Shown here: positions 1-13,760 of the stretch, piece by piece | How positions within the stretch are numbered: the first letter of the stretch is position 1 | Layout of the letters: each line of letters opens with the position of its first letter | Assembly: GCA_026413225.1 (NCBI GenBank) | Contig: CM048553.1 | Location: 147,181,690-147,245,689 of the forward strand | Source of the DNA: Otis tarda | Lineage: Eukaryota; Chordata; Aves; Otidiformes; Otididae | DNA length: 64,000 nucleotides | Direction of reading: 5' to 3' | Translations under genes and position numbers: made by a program | The notes under the pieces: generated by a model | Told to the model about the DNA's origin: nothing | The model's input: only the letters and a program-made list of their open reading frames with translations | The model's database searches: none

Positions 1-1179
<1,179 letters not shown>

Positions 1180-1867
1180 CTATAACAAACAAATTTTAAA
1201 AATCCAGTTGCAGGAAGATGCAACAAGGCTTTGAAGCTGACAGACCCTGTATGTAAAGACAACTGAATTAAAACCTTAAAAAGACAAAATACACTGTTCA
1301 GTAAGTTCTGACAAAGCTTTTTATACTGTATTCTTACAGGTAAAATCTATTTTTCTGTAATAAAGGACACAAAACAAAACATTGTGTTTAAAAACTGTCA
1401 TAATTTGATCAGTCCTGTTTATATGTTCTACATGTGAGGCAAAGAAGAAAACAAACAATATCATACATTTCAGTGCCTTACATAAGCAGGCAGAAGCAAA
1501 ATTCATTGCTTCCACAAAATGTCAGCCATGAAGAAGTAGGTAGCACCTTTTGTGGACAGTGCTAAATCATACAAAGCGGACAGTAAAATTGAACCATTTA
1601 CATCACTCTCTTTTCCATTACCATCTGTTGTGTGGTACAGATGTGCACTGATGCAACCTGGATGAGAACAAAGATTTATTTGTCAAAGAGTTCTCAACAA
1701 CACAGTATCAAATACTGGATATCCATTATTCTAGATGAAGTCCTAATAAAACTACCCACTTTTCCCACGTTATAAATAAGAATTGAACTAAAGAGATCAC
1801 TGGATTCTCCAGGTTCAGCTTAAGAAGTTTATCAAGCAATAGTCATATCTTATTATATCTCTGCATT

Positions 1868-3090
1868 GAGGAGGAGATAGTTTTCAGGAGACAATATAGC
1901 TTCGCTAAAGGTAAATCATGCCTGACAAATTTGGTGGCCTTCTACAATGGGGTTACAGCATTGGTGGGTAAAGGAAGAGCAACTGACATCATGTGCCTGG
2001 ACTTGTGCAAAGTACTTGACACTGTCATGCATGGGATTCTTTGTCTCTAAAATGGAGACATATGGATTTGATGGATGGAGCACTCGGTGGATAAGGAATT
2101 GGCTGGTTCCTCACACGTTGTGATCAACGGCTCGATGTCCAAACAGAGACAAGTGGTGTTCCTCAGGGGTCAGTACTGGGACTGGTGCTGTTTAACATCC
2201 TCGTTGGTCACATGGACAATAGGGTTGAGTGCATCCTTAGCAAGTTTGCTGATGACACCAAGCTGTGTGGTGCTGTCGACATGCTGGAGGGAAGAGATGT
2301 CATCAAGAGGGACCTTGACAGGCGGGTCTGTGTGAACCTCGTGAGACTCAGCAACACCAACTGCAAGGTCCTGCAGATTGGTCAGGGCAATTCCAAGCAT
2401 AATGACAGACTGAGTGGTGAATGGATTTAGAGCAGCCTTGAGGAGAAGGACTTGGGGGTGCTGGTTGATGAGAAGCTCAGTATGAGCTTCTATGATTCTG
2501 TGAACCAGCAATGTGTGCTTGCAGCACAGAAAGCCAACCCCATGCTGGGCTACATCAAAAGAAGCAAGGTCAGCAGGTCAAGGGAGGTGATTCTGCCCCT
2601 CTATTCTGCTCTCATGAGATGCCACTGGGAGTACTGCGTTCAGCTCTGGGGCCTTCAACATAAGATGACCATGGACCTGTTAGAACAAGTGCAGAGGAGG
2701 GCCACAAAGATGATCAGAGGGCTGGAGCATCACTCCAGCTGAGAGTCGGGCTTGTTCAATCTAGAGAAGAGAAGGCTCCAGGGAGACCTTACAGCGGTCT
2801 TCCAGTACCTCAAGGGGGATTATAAGAAAGATGTGGAGAAACTCTTTAGCAGGGCCTGTTTTGACAGGACGAGGGGTAATAGTTGTAAAATAGAAGGAAG
2901 TAGATTCAGACTTGATACAAGGAAGCAATTTTTTTACAATGAGAGTGTTGGAACACTGGAACAGGTTGCCCAGAGAGGTGGTAGATGCCCCATCCCTGGA
3001 AACATTCAAGGCCAGGTTGGATGGGGCTCTGAGCAACCTGATCTAGTTGAAGGTGTCCCTGGTCCCTCAGATCATTCTATGATTCTATGA
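1868..3090 (+). repeat. CR1 LINE, 3' part (RT to 3' end)
   Basis: A truncated CR1 retrotransposon on the plus strand. It starts inside the reverse-transcriptase region ([19 protein letters not shown] in translation), keeps the [16 protein letters not shown] catalytic motif near 2239-2290, then the thumb-like tail ([32 protein letters not shown]). It ends in the CR1-type 3' sequence ATTCTATGATTCTATGA. The frame is broken by several stops and shifts, so it is dead. It lacks ORF1 and the endonuclease, as expected of 5' truncation during target-primed reverse transcription. Confidence 0.92.
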
Positions 3091-3321
3091 GTGTGTATGT
3101 GGGCAAAGATTTTTATTTTTGCTTACAGTTTTCTTCTACTGTTGAATAAATAGTTAGTAAAGCACTGAAAGTGAGTTATACATTGTATGCATGGATTTTG
3201 CAACTATCTGAATGCAACAATTACTTGTAATTTATTTCTAAACACAAGCAAAAACTTCTTGGCTTGTTACCAAACATTCCAATATTCACTTCCAAAGCAA
3301 ATAAGATCTGTCAGTAGACCT

Positions 3322-4035
3322 GAACAGGATGAGAGATTAATGGATTGAAAGCATTCCTGCAGAGAAGTACTTGGAGATACTGATGGATGAAAAATGGGAT
3401 ATAAGCAACCAATGTGTGCTTGCAGCCCAGAATGCCAACTGTATCCTGGGCTGCATAAAAAGAGCATGGCCAGTAGTTTGAGGGAAGTGATTTTTCCGCT
3501 CTGCCCTGGTCTTGTGAGAGCCCATTTCGAGTACTGCAATCAGCTATGGAGTCCTGAGCACAAGAAGGAAATGAACCTGTTAGAGAAGGTTAGGAGGGCC
3601 ACAGAAATGATCAGGCGGATGGAACACCTCTCCCATGAAGAAAAGCTGAGAGAGTTGGGGTTGTTCAGTCTGGAGAAAAGCAAGCTCCAGGGAGAACTTT
3701 TTATGGCCTTTCAATATTTGAAAAGGGCTTACAAGAAAGAGAGAGACCTTTCAAAGCCTATAGCAATAGGACAACACATAACAGTTTTAAACTGAAAAAG
3801 TGTAGATAAACGTTCGATATAAGGAAAAATTTTTTTACAATGAGGGTGGTGAGACACCAGAACAGGTACCTGGTGAAGCTGTGTATGCCTCATCATTAGA
3901 AGTGTTTATTGTCAGGCTGGACAGGGCTTTGAGGAACCTGATATAGTTGAAGATGTCCTGCACATGGCAGGGGAATGGGACTAGATGATCTTTAAAAGTC
4001 CCTTCCAACCCAAACCATTCTGTGATCCTATGAGC
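3322..4035 (+). repeat. CR1 LINE fragment, older 3' end
   Basis: A second forward CR1 fragment, more diverged than its neighbour. It covers the tail of ORF2 from the QCVLAAQ-type segment (around 3405) through LLEKVRRATEMIRRMEHLS to the 3' end TTCTGTGATCCTATGAG. The 5' boundary is uncertain by some tens of bases. A 133-codon open stretch (3394-3795) is the surviving piece of ORF2. Confidence 0.88.
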
Positions 4036-4189
4036 ACATAATGTTACTGCTGCAATGATGGAGTCTTTTAGTAAATGTGTATTACTACTGTATGTAAATT
4101 TAATACAGACTTGATCCAGTTTCCAGTGAAGACAGGGGATAGCCTTAAACTGATTTCAAAATGAACTAGTCAGGACTTTGTTTATTAAG

Positions 4190-4998
4190 GGCGGGGGGGG
4201 GGGAAGAGATACATGATACACAGCTTTTGTGTTCACAGCCTCCTTGGGCAATCTATGCCCGTGCTTGGTCACCGTTAGAGTTAAAAAAAAAACCCAACAT
4301 TTCCTGATGTTCAGATGGAACCTCCTGCATTTCAGGTTGTTCCCATTGCCTCTGGTCCTGTCACTGGACACCACTAAAATAGTCTGGCTCTGGCTCTGTT
4401 CTCTTTGCACCCACCCTTCAGGTATTAATATACATTGACAAGATCCCGCTCTGAGCCTTCTATTCTCCAAAGCTAAACGGTCCCGCATCTCTCAGACTTT
4501 CCTCACAGGAAAGATGCTCCTATCCCTTAATCATTTTTGCAGCCCTTCATTGGACTCTCTCCTGTATGTCCATGTCTGCCTTGTACTGAGAAGCCCAGGA
4601 CACTGCACAAAAACTCCAGGTGTGGCCTCACCAGTACTCAGGGTAGAGGTGAAAGATCACCTCCCTCACTCTGCTGGCAATACTTTGCCTTATGCATCGC
4701 AGGATACTATCAGCCGCCTTTGCTGCAAGGGCACATGTTTAGCTTGGTGTCCACCAGGACCCCCAGGGCTCTTTCTGCAAAGCTACTTTCCAGCTGATGG
4801 GCCCCTAGCATATATCAGTGCACAGCCTTATTCCTCCCCAAGTGTAGGACTTTGCACTTCCCCTTGTTAAACTTCATGAGGTTCCTTTTAGGCTATTTCT
4901 CCAGCCTGTTGAGGTCCCTCTGGCAGCACAACCCCCTGTCACATCAGCCACTCCTCCCAGTTTGTTGCTGTAGCAAACTTGCTGAGGGTACACTCTGC
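4190..4998 (-). repeat. CR1 LINE fragment (minus strand), different subfamily
   Basis: The reverse complement reads as CR1 ORF2 tail: the FA(D)D-side segment near 4990, then LARLGEE-, VLVDTKLN- and LEWTLCKKDWV-like stretches, down to the region before the 3' end. Its wording differs from the other CR1 copies here (for example at the DTKLNMCPCSKGG-like segment), suggesting an older subfamily. The very 3' end is missing; it stops near a run of 11 G at 4191-4203. Confidence 0.75.
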
Positions 4999-5901
4999 CC
5001 CATGTAACTATTTATGTATTTAATTATCAGAAAATGTTTTGATTACTAGTGTCATGTGAGTAAACATTTAGCCGGAGAGCAGAAGCATCTTACTTCTCAG
5101 GAAAAGAAAACTGCACCATAAAGTTTCATAACACCACTGCTCCAGTGGTCATGCATACGAGGCTACTGTATATCACAAAGAAGCTGGAAAGGTCTTACTG
5201 TACTGCTGACACGCATGTATCTCTACTGAAAGTAGTATGACGTATACAGCATTTACCCCAAAGACATGGTTATTTCTTAAGTTTCTGTATTTTTTTCACC
5301 TAATACAAACTCAAAGCATTTTGGTTGCTCATTTTGACAAAGCTGCACAGTACATACCGTTGTGTATATTATTCTGGACCTCTCCATTACAAAAATAGAT
5401 TAATTTTGCTTTCTTTAACACACTTTCAGATTGAAGATAATGAATTATACATTTATCTGAACTTCATTTTTCTCAGATTACCAATCTCCTATGTTAAAAT
5501 GATGAACTGTTGTGAAGAGGTATTTTGTATTTTTGAGAACATAATAGCCTGTATTTCTCCTATTGTGTAGGAAGTAAGGGTTTCTAAAAGCTATACAAAG
5601 TTCAGAATTCAGTATGTTGCAGACATTTCAAAATATACAGGTTTAAACTGTCTTTTTCCTCACTGATGGTTTTCAAATAGTGTTTGTCACCTTTTACCTT
5701 AAAGCCCCTTTCTCATTACCTTCAGCAAACAATAACAGTCAAACAATAAAGTATTTAAACTCATATTCACCTCAGTAATCAGAAAGTTAACTCTCCAGCA
5801 TTCATCATCTCTACATTTTATTGTATATAACCACTTACACATATTCATAATATATATGAAGCCTATAAACTACAAAATATGTCAACAAGAACAGTTGTTC
5901 C

Positions 5902-6810
5902 GTGCACCCTCAGCAAGTTCGCCGATGATACCAAGCTGTGTGGTGCCGTCGACATGCTGGAGGGGAGGGATACCATTCAGAGGGATTTTGACAGGCTGGA
6001 GAGGTGGGCCCGTGCCAGCCTCATGAAGTTCAACCAGACCAAGTGCAAGGTCCTGCACCTGGGTCATGGCAATCCCAAGCACAAATACAGGCTGGGCGGG
6101 GAATGGATTGAGAGCAACCCTGAGGAGAAGGACTTGGGAGTGCTGGTGGACAAGAAGCTCTACATGAGCCGGCAATGTGCTCTTGCGGCCCAGAAGGCCA
6201 ACCGCATCCTGGGTTGCATCAAGAGAAGCGTGGCCGGCAGGTCGAGGGAGGTGATTCTGCCCCTCTACTCTGCCCTGGTGAGACCCCACCTGGAGTACTG
6301 TGTCCAGTTCTGGAGCCCCCAACACAAGAAGGACATGGACCAGTTGGAGAAGGTCCAGAGGAGGGCCACAAAGATGATAAAAGGGCTGGAGCACCTCTCC
6401 TATGAGGACAGGCTGAGAGAGTTGGGGCTGTTCAGCCTGGAGAAGAGAAGGCTCTGGGGACACCTTATAGCGGTCTTCCAGTACCTAAAAGGGGCCTACA
6501 AGAAAGATGGGGAGAGGCTGTTTAGTAGGGCCTGTTGTGACAAGACAAGGGGTAATGGTTTTAAAATAGAGGGAAGTAGATTTAGATTGGATATTAGGAA
6601 AAAAATTTTTACAATGCGAGTTGTAGAACAGTGGAACAGGTTGCCCAGAGAAGTGGTGGAAGCCCCATCCCTGGAAACGTTCAAGGCCAGGCTGAATGAG
6701 TCTCTGAGCAACCAGATCAAGTTGGAGATGTCCCTGCTCCTTGCAGGGGGGTTGGACTAGATGACCTTTGAAAGTCCCTTCCAAACCTAACCATTCTATG
6801 ATTCTATAAG
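5902..6810 (+). repeat. CR1 LINE 3' fragment with long open ORF2 tail
   Basis: The youngest-looking CR1 piece in the window. From about 5902 it reads [18 protein letters not shown] (the RT catalytic FADD box intact) and remains open to the natural stop at about 6758, giving a 293-codon frame counted from upstream flanking sequence. Conserved CR1 segments visible include [58 protein letters not shown] and the C-terminal [19 protein letters not shown]. It ends in CCATTCTATGATTCTAT. It is 5'-truncated just before the FADD box and therefore cannot be functional. It is a useful reference for the older copies. Confidence 0.95.
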
Positions 6811-9171
6811 AATAGGAATAGCAGATGGCCTTTTTCTGAGCCAGTATACTACCATAGTTGTAATACAGTATTGCTAAACTTGTACAAAGCTCCATTTTCT
6901 CACAAATTTTACATGAAACTGTTAAAGATTATTTTTGGAATACAAAGAAGCAACTCTTACAGAAATACTCCTATGAATATTACATTAAAATCAACGCCTG
7001 CTATAAAATTGCCTAAATTAGAAGTAATTTCTCTTTGTATTTGGGATGTGACAATAATAGAGTATTTTGCTGTTTTGTGGGGGTTTTTTTTTCCCAGAAA
7101 ATCTTTCTTACCTTTTCCCTGATTATGGTTCTTCCTGATGCCTGCAGTGCAAGTTGCAATAGAATTTTTTATTTGGCTTTCACCATCACATGCTGGTTTT
7201 CTAGACCCAGGAGTCCTTCCCTTCAGAATAGCTGGATGACTGGGCATATCTTAAAGAGCCTTGTTTTTTAGAAAAAAAAACTCTCCAGTCATCTTGCCCA
7301 AGGATTTTTTTCCCTCACCTTTTTTTACATTGATTTTCAGCCCCTGTTTTTTCTTCCAGTTCTATTTGGTAGTTGCCTGGCAGGTTCATACCCATTGTCA
7401 GTCTGTTAAAAACAAAATACTAGAAATATAACATAACTAGAGGTTGTCACCATCAGAATTTCTTTGTTAAACACAGGTCTACGCCAAATACAGAAAACCA
7501 ATCTTAGCCTGATCTAAGAAATGTCACAAAGTCATTTTTATTTATTTCTTTGTATAGTAAGGTGCAGTGGTTGAGGCAGGAAATTTCCATATGTGAGTAC
7601 AAAGAAAGCTTTGAGGATGACAGGCTAATCACTAAACATCTTGTAGATTCATAGTTTTAGACCCTTTTTTTTTCCAAGAGCTTATCACCCATGCTACAGA
7701 ACAGTAGAATATTAAGCATTACAGGGGTTATGTGGGAAGACAAAGGTTATAGCTGCAACACAGGTACAACAACATAATATTACAAGAAATTACAGGAAAA
7801 TCCTCCATATACCCTCATATAGGAAGCATGAAAGGCACAAGGACAGGAATCTCAAATTAAAAAGTATCAGGGAACAGCAAAAGCAGGGCTGCTTCACTAG
7901 AGAATAGAAGTCAGGAGCTAAGGATGATTACACACACAGGCAAAGTTAGTGCCTTCACAAAGCATCATCCAACCCCACTTGAGCAAGGTGAATAGGACTG
8001 GATAGGTGACAGGAAAAGGGTCTGGTGATGGTTAAGTGACCATCAGATGAATGCAATTTGATGGGTTAGGTCTGAGGTCAAACTGTGAACTCCCATGAGC
8101 ATGCTGAGACCAGCAGAAAACAGAGCTGGAGACCAGCGCTCTTGTAGCATTGCTGGGGCAGGGACCAGTAGCCCTAGGCTGAGCTGAAATCAGATCCTGG
8201 TCCATGGGCAGGGCTGGAGGAAGCCTCAGCAGAGGGTGGTCAGGATTGCCCTGAAAAATTAGTATCCTGGCCCTGTCCATCTGCACTACGTTTATTAAAT
8301 GGTTCTCTCCTATATATTGTAATACCCAACATTTCTACAGTGGAATGAAAACTGCACAGCAGTTACATTCAGTGTTTCCTAGTCAGTATGTGGAGTTCTC
8401 GCCTTTGCCTTTGCCTTGATATATATGACAATGAAATATGAGCTGTGTGTAGGGCAAGCAAACTTCACCTTATATGAAATGGCTATGTTACAGACAAATG
8501 TGTACACAGTTAATAAAAATTCTGAACATCTCAACAGACAAAATTACACTATTAGCTTAAAAATATTTTCATTTTGTCTTCAAATTTTATCTTAAATTTA
8601 AAAAATATATCTAACTCTACAACTGATCAATACATCTAATTCAAATATACCAGTGTCCCAACCTCCAGGATTCCAATATATGTTCCATTTACAGTCTCAG
8701 ACCACCTATGGATCAGATTGTCTTGTGCTTGGACAGACATTTAAAAATATTCCCATAATTTAAGATTTTAATGTAACATTGAAAATACAACCTTATATTT
8801 TATTAGCAGTGTTATACAGGTCCATGAACCTTATAAAAAAAAAAGTGCATTATAGCCTGTACTAATCTTGTTAGGGAAACAAACAACGTAGACAATTAAC
8901 GAAACAAAGATTATCTTTTTATATCTATTAATATAAACAACTGCAAGGAAATATGCATAACATTGTGTTTTAGAGGTTGTGAAGTACGGAAATATTTAAT
9001 TTCTATAAATAGGAAGATCAATTGCTAAGAGAATCTTCCACAGCTTACATGACACTGTGGATAGAAGAAACATAAGCACTGCAACAGATAGCTAAAACCT
9101 CTCAAATGGTTTTAAATTCTATAACCAAAGACCTGAAAAGAAATCAACATCCTCATTCTAATCAAATATTC

Positions 9172-9346
9172 ATAGAATCATAGAATCATAGAATGGTTTG
9201 GGTTGGAAGGGACCTTTAAAGGTCATCTAGTCCAACCCCCCTGCAAGGAGCAGGGACATCTCCAACTAGACCAGGTTACTCAGAGCCCTGTCCAATCTGG
9301 CCTTGAATGTTTCCAGGGATGAGGCATCTACCACCTATCTGGGTAA
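9172..9346 (-). repeat. CR1 LINE 3' tip (minus strand)
   Basis: Only the last ~175 bp of a CR1. It begins with three copies of the 8-mer CATAGAAT typical of the CR1 3' end, followed by the AATGGTTTGGGTTGGAAGGG segment and the reverse of [14 protein letters not shown]. Such very short, 3'-anchored copies are typical of early-aborted CR1 integration. Confidence 0.93.
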
Positions 9347-10196
9347 CATTGTATTAGCAAATGTCACTGACCACTCAAATGATTACAAATTATTCATCTG
9401 TCTGAAGCAGGAAGTCAACAGCTGTATTTTGAAGAAAACTTTCTATATGAAACTGGGTGAAAATAATTAAAAACAAAACCAAACACTCTCAGGCTTCTTG
9501 ACTGCTTAAGAACCTTGAGTGACAAGTTGAACAAGAGATTTAAATATTGAAATTGAAGAACAGAAACATTCAATATACTAAAATAAAGTTCAGTGAAAAC
9601 AGAAGGATTTTCTTATTTTCTTCTTTCCTGCTATTTCTTTCTCCTAGGTATTAACAAGGCCAGTCATGATACTAATTGAACTGGAATTCAGAAATGCAGA
9701 GATGAATATTACTGGTGTGTTGCTAATACTGAAGCTTATTGCTTTGAACACTTTCTAAAATTGGACAAATATGCTTTAAAAAGAAGAAAAGAAATGACAG
9801 GAGTGATCCTTCCAAACATAAAATGTCTTTCGGAAATTGTAGTTCCACCAGTCCCAAATGAGAGCTATCTGAAAGTATGCAGTGTAAACTATTCCCATTC
9901 CAGTCCTAGTAAGTTTCTTCAATGAGCCTTCATTGTTACAAGGTAACAATGTGTTAACAGTGCTCATATCACTGATGTCTACGCCATTTTTTTTCCATGT
10001 TTTTCTTCTGTTCTTATAACAGTTATGAGAAAAATTCACTCCTGCAGACAGGTTTATAATAAAAGCGCATGCATCCATCACTAGACTGCTTTATTAAGGA
10101 CTAGGTTTTACAGGAGCTTTGTGATATTCATTTGCAAAAACCTGAAATTCATTTGGTGACAACTTAAAAGACATTACATCAAGTTCTCCTGAATCA

Positions 10197-10415
<219 letters not shown>

Positions 10416-13400
10416 TCAAAAGAGAGAAGAGAAAAAAAAAAAAGGGAGGTGGGGAAATAGTGTCATAACTCTTACAAGATGACATTTTTAGGATTTTATT
10501 CTGCTAGTAAGAACAAACTATTTATACTAGGAAGCAATAAGAAACAAAATCTTGACAAATAGCAGAAAATATATACTAGTATAAAAAAAATGCTTAAAAT
10601 ATGATAAAGTTTGGACAGCTAGGCGCTGACAGATTTCCTAAGTTTTCCTTTACAATAGCCCATCTTATCCAATGTTACAATGGGCCAGAAGCACCCATCA
10701 GAAGAGCAGGGCAAATATCTATGACATAATAACTTTAGTAATCTTTTGTATTTTCAACTCACCATCACGACCATTCAAGCCATACCAACCTCAATGTGCC
10801 TGATATTGCCATAGTCTATTTTGTTTTATAGCTGATGAACAGCTATAAAGGGGGTGATGTTGGTGAAAGAAAGAAAACCTGAAACTTTAACCACATCGTT
10901 ATATTTAAGGTCAAAGAAATTCCTAGAAATTTCAAGTTTATCTATGCACAAATTAAATTATAAATACTATGATAAACATAGTCCATGTCTTTTACTACAG
11001 AATACACCTTACACTGGGAGAACAAACAAGCTCATCTTCCTACCAGAAGTGAGTGAAGTCATATTTATAGCAAGATCATTAAAAGATATCCATTAAATAT
11101 TTAATATATTTTATTAAGAATACTGCATATAAATCTTAGATTTTAAAAACTGTTGATTTTTTCAGTCAGAACAAAAAAATCACAAGTACAATATCCACCT
11201 TACTCACATGTGATGATTGCAAATTATATTTTCATAAATATGCCTACATATGGAGGCATCAGAAATTACTATGTCCTAAAAAGACAATATTCACAATATT
11301 TTTCTGCAGTTTTACTAACGTATCTGCTGGACAAAGCACATTCAAGCTCTTCCATGTAATTTTTTTAAAAGTAATATTTCATTAACTTAGCAGGAAAATT
11401 TTTCAGATGTTGCATTACAGAAGTATTAGGAATCATAATAACAGACAAGAGAAAGTATTAATCTATTGATATTTTGAATGAGGAAATGCTACATATATTT
11501 GTAATGACAATAGTGCTGTCATTGAAAAGTTGTCTACCATTTGGGGATGGCATTAAAAAGTGATGCAATCCCATACTTTTTATAGGGGTTACAAAAACTT
11601 TTTTAATACTTTGCACAGAGTCATCACTTTTACTGAGGGGATGGATTGTCTGTTTTTCTTACCAGCTTCAGACAACACAGAGATAGATTTTCAATATTAT
11701 TATCTGTAAATGTAGGTAAACATTGACTCCAGGTATAGCTTGTTTGTATAGGATAGCAGTTTATTAATGGTGCAAAATCAGTTAATTGCTCTATATTTCA
11801 GCTCAGGAACTGAGAACTGTGGCTGCTACTACTGCTTCTATAGAAGTGATTGTACTATATAGGATGGCTGTGGGAGGCAAGAGAGTCAAAGATAACCCTT
11901 TCCGTTCTAGCAGTAGCAGTCACTCTTCTAGTCTAGCCTGTCTGCGGTTACATTACTTTATGAGTAAAATTTGATCTGCCTATATTTCTGAAAAGATCCA
12001 TGGTGGAGCTGTAATATTATATATAAGCCTTAAACCAAAAATGAAAAGAACACAAGGTTATATCCTTAGTATTAATATTTTACCCATCATCAATAAATCA
12101 ATAAACCATGGAAAAGTTTTTAATGTAATATTACATGTAAAGAGAAGATCCAGTTTTCCTGACATTTATTCTCATCAAATATCATGACTGTACTGGCATT
12201 TTAAGTAGTAGCTGGAAAAAAGCCAGGCAGTATTATCATAGCACAGGGTGACTGTGAAGTACTTTCAGTTCTAATATTAACTCAGAAGGATATTAAAACC
12301 TGCCTTTTGCATAAAAAAAAAAATGTGAAGGGGAGGAAGTGCAGAGGTCTCAAGAGATACGAAGGCAAGACTGAAGCTAACCATAACTCATCTGGTCTGC
12401 TCTGAACAGTCCTTGGAAACAGGGCCAAAAAGGAGTGGTCCACTGGCATGATTAATTGTTTTGGTAGATTGCCCTACAAAGAATTTTAGCTGATAAGTTT
12501 AGCTTTGGTTTTGGAGTAAATGTAACTCTTTTAGAGAAAAATATCAAAGAAAAAACAGAAGATAATACCGAATAATAGAGAGATACTTCATAAAAAACAA
12601 TTGTGAAAGTTTTGTAAAAGTTATGCAAACAACTAGTAAGTTATTCAGTACCCTCATGTGTAAATTCATACTTCTGTGTAGTATGTAACAGTTTGAAGAA
12701 TTCTATCTTAGGAAGTACTGAGATTTAAAAAGTCTTAAAGTCTTTGGATATAAAAGCAGCATCTGGAATTGTCAATGTCTTGGCCTACTGAACTGAAATA
12801 ACTCAAGTAATTATGCTGATGTCAGAGGCCCACAGTTTGACCTTCAGTATGTTGCTATGTAGTTCATAGGGTTGTAACTTTTGCTAGATACAGCAAAATT
12901 AAATAGTTGTAATGAAAACAGAAAAAAAATATCTGCATAACTGGCAGAAAAAGCAGGTCTAAACTTACACAAAAATATTTGTCCAGCACCTCCTACACCT
13001 CGATCAACGAGCAACAGCTCAAAGCAGCACAACAACTAGCAAAAATCAAACATGGAAGATGCTCTCCACCTCAAAAAAACTCATCCACCTCAGCCTGATG
13101 GGAGGTTGGCATGACTCTGGCTTCTGGAATGCCTGGCCATGGAGGATCTCCAGGGGCACATGGGATTAAACTCTCCCAACTGGAGCTGACATAGTTCCTC
13201 CCAACCACTGACAACCCGACTTCTACCAGTAAGGAAAGGGGAGATAGAGATAATTACTAAAGACTTTGTAGTCTTCTTTGCATTAACTCCTTTGTCACAG
13301 GCAATAAATAACAATTCTCTTTCACATGGGTCCAGTTGTTGCACAGCAATTAATGTGTGCATTTTGTCTGTCCTGACCTAAACTAGGAAATCCAGACTGA

Positions 13401-13439
13401 AGCAGAGAAAATATATCACTTCATTGCTTGTAATTTATG

Positions 13440-13760
13440 TAACTATATTCAGGTACTGTGTCTAGTTCTGATCAAAGATTGAACAAAGATGTAGATTAAG
13501 TGAGAAGCATTCATAAAAGAGTCACAAATGTGTTAAAAAGCACAGACTTTCCCTTAAATTGAGGAGTTCAATGCATATAGCTGATGAGAGAGAATACTAA
13601 GGAATGACTGAGTTTATAAACACCTTCACAGAGACCAGAAATGAGGTTTGGGATATAAACTGGAAGCAAGGACTCAGATCCTTGCGGTTGCACCTTGCTC
13701 AGGTGTGCAGTTCTATAGCAATCTAACCAGTGTAATTCCAGGTTGCTGTTTGGCTGTACT
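13440..13760 (+). repeat. Possible very old CR1 trace
   Basis: Around 13450-13540 the words CAGGTACTGTGTCTAGTTCTG and later AAAAGAGTCACAAATGTG resemble the CR1 ORF2 segment that encodes QYCVQLW...RRATKM, in the correct order and orientation, but with gaps. The rest is too decayed to align by eye. Confidence 0.3.

Noticed and set aside
5882-6463. 193-codon minus-strand frame
   Set aside because: Antisense shadow of the conserved CR1 ORF2 tail on the plus strand.
8041-8290. Possible exon or CpG-like regulatory island
   Set aside because: It is GC-richer than its neighbours but has very few CpG, no splice-flanked CUB/Sushi coding and no motif I can name.
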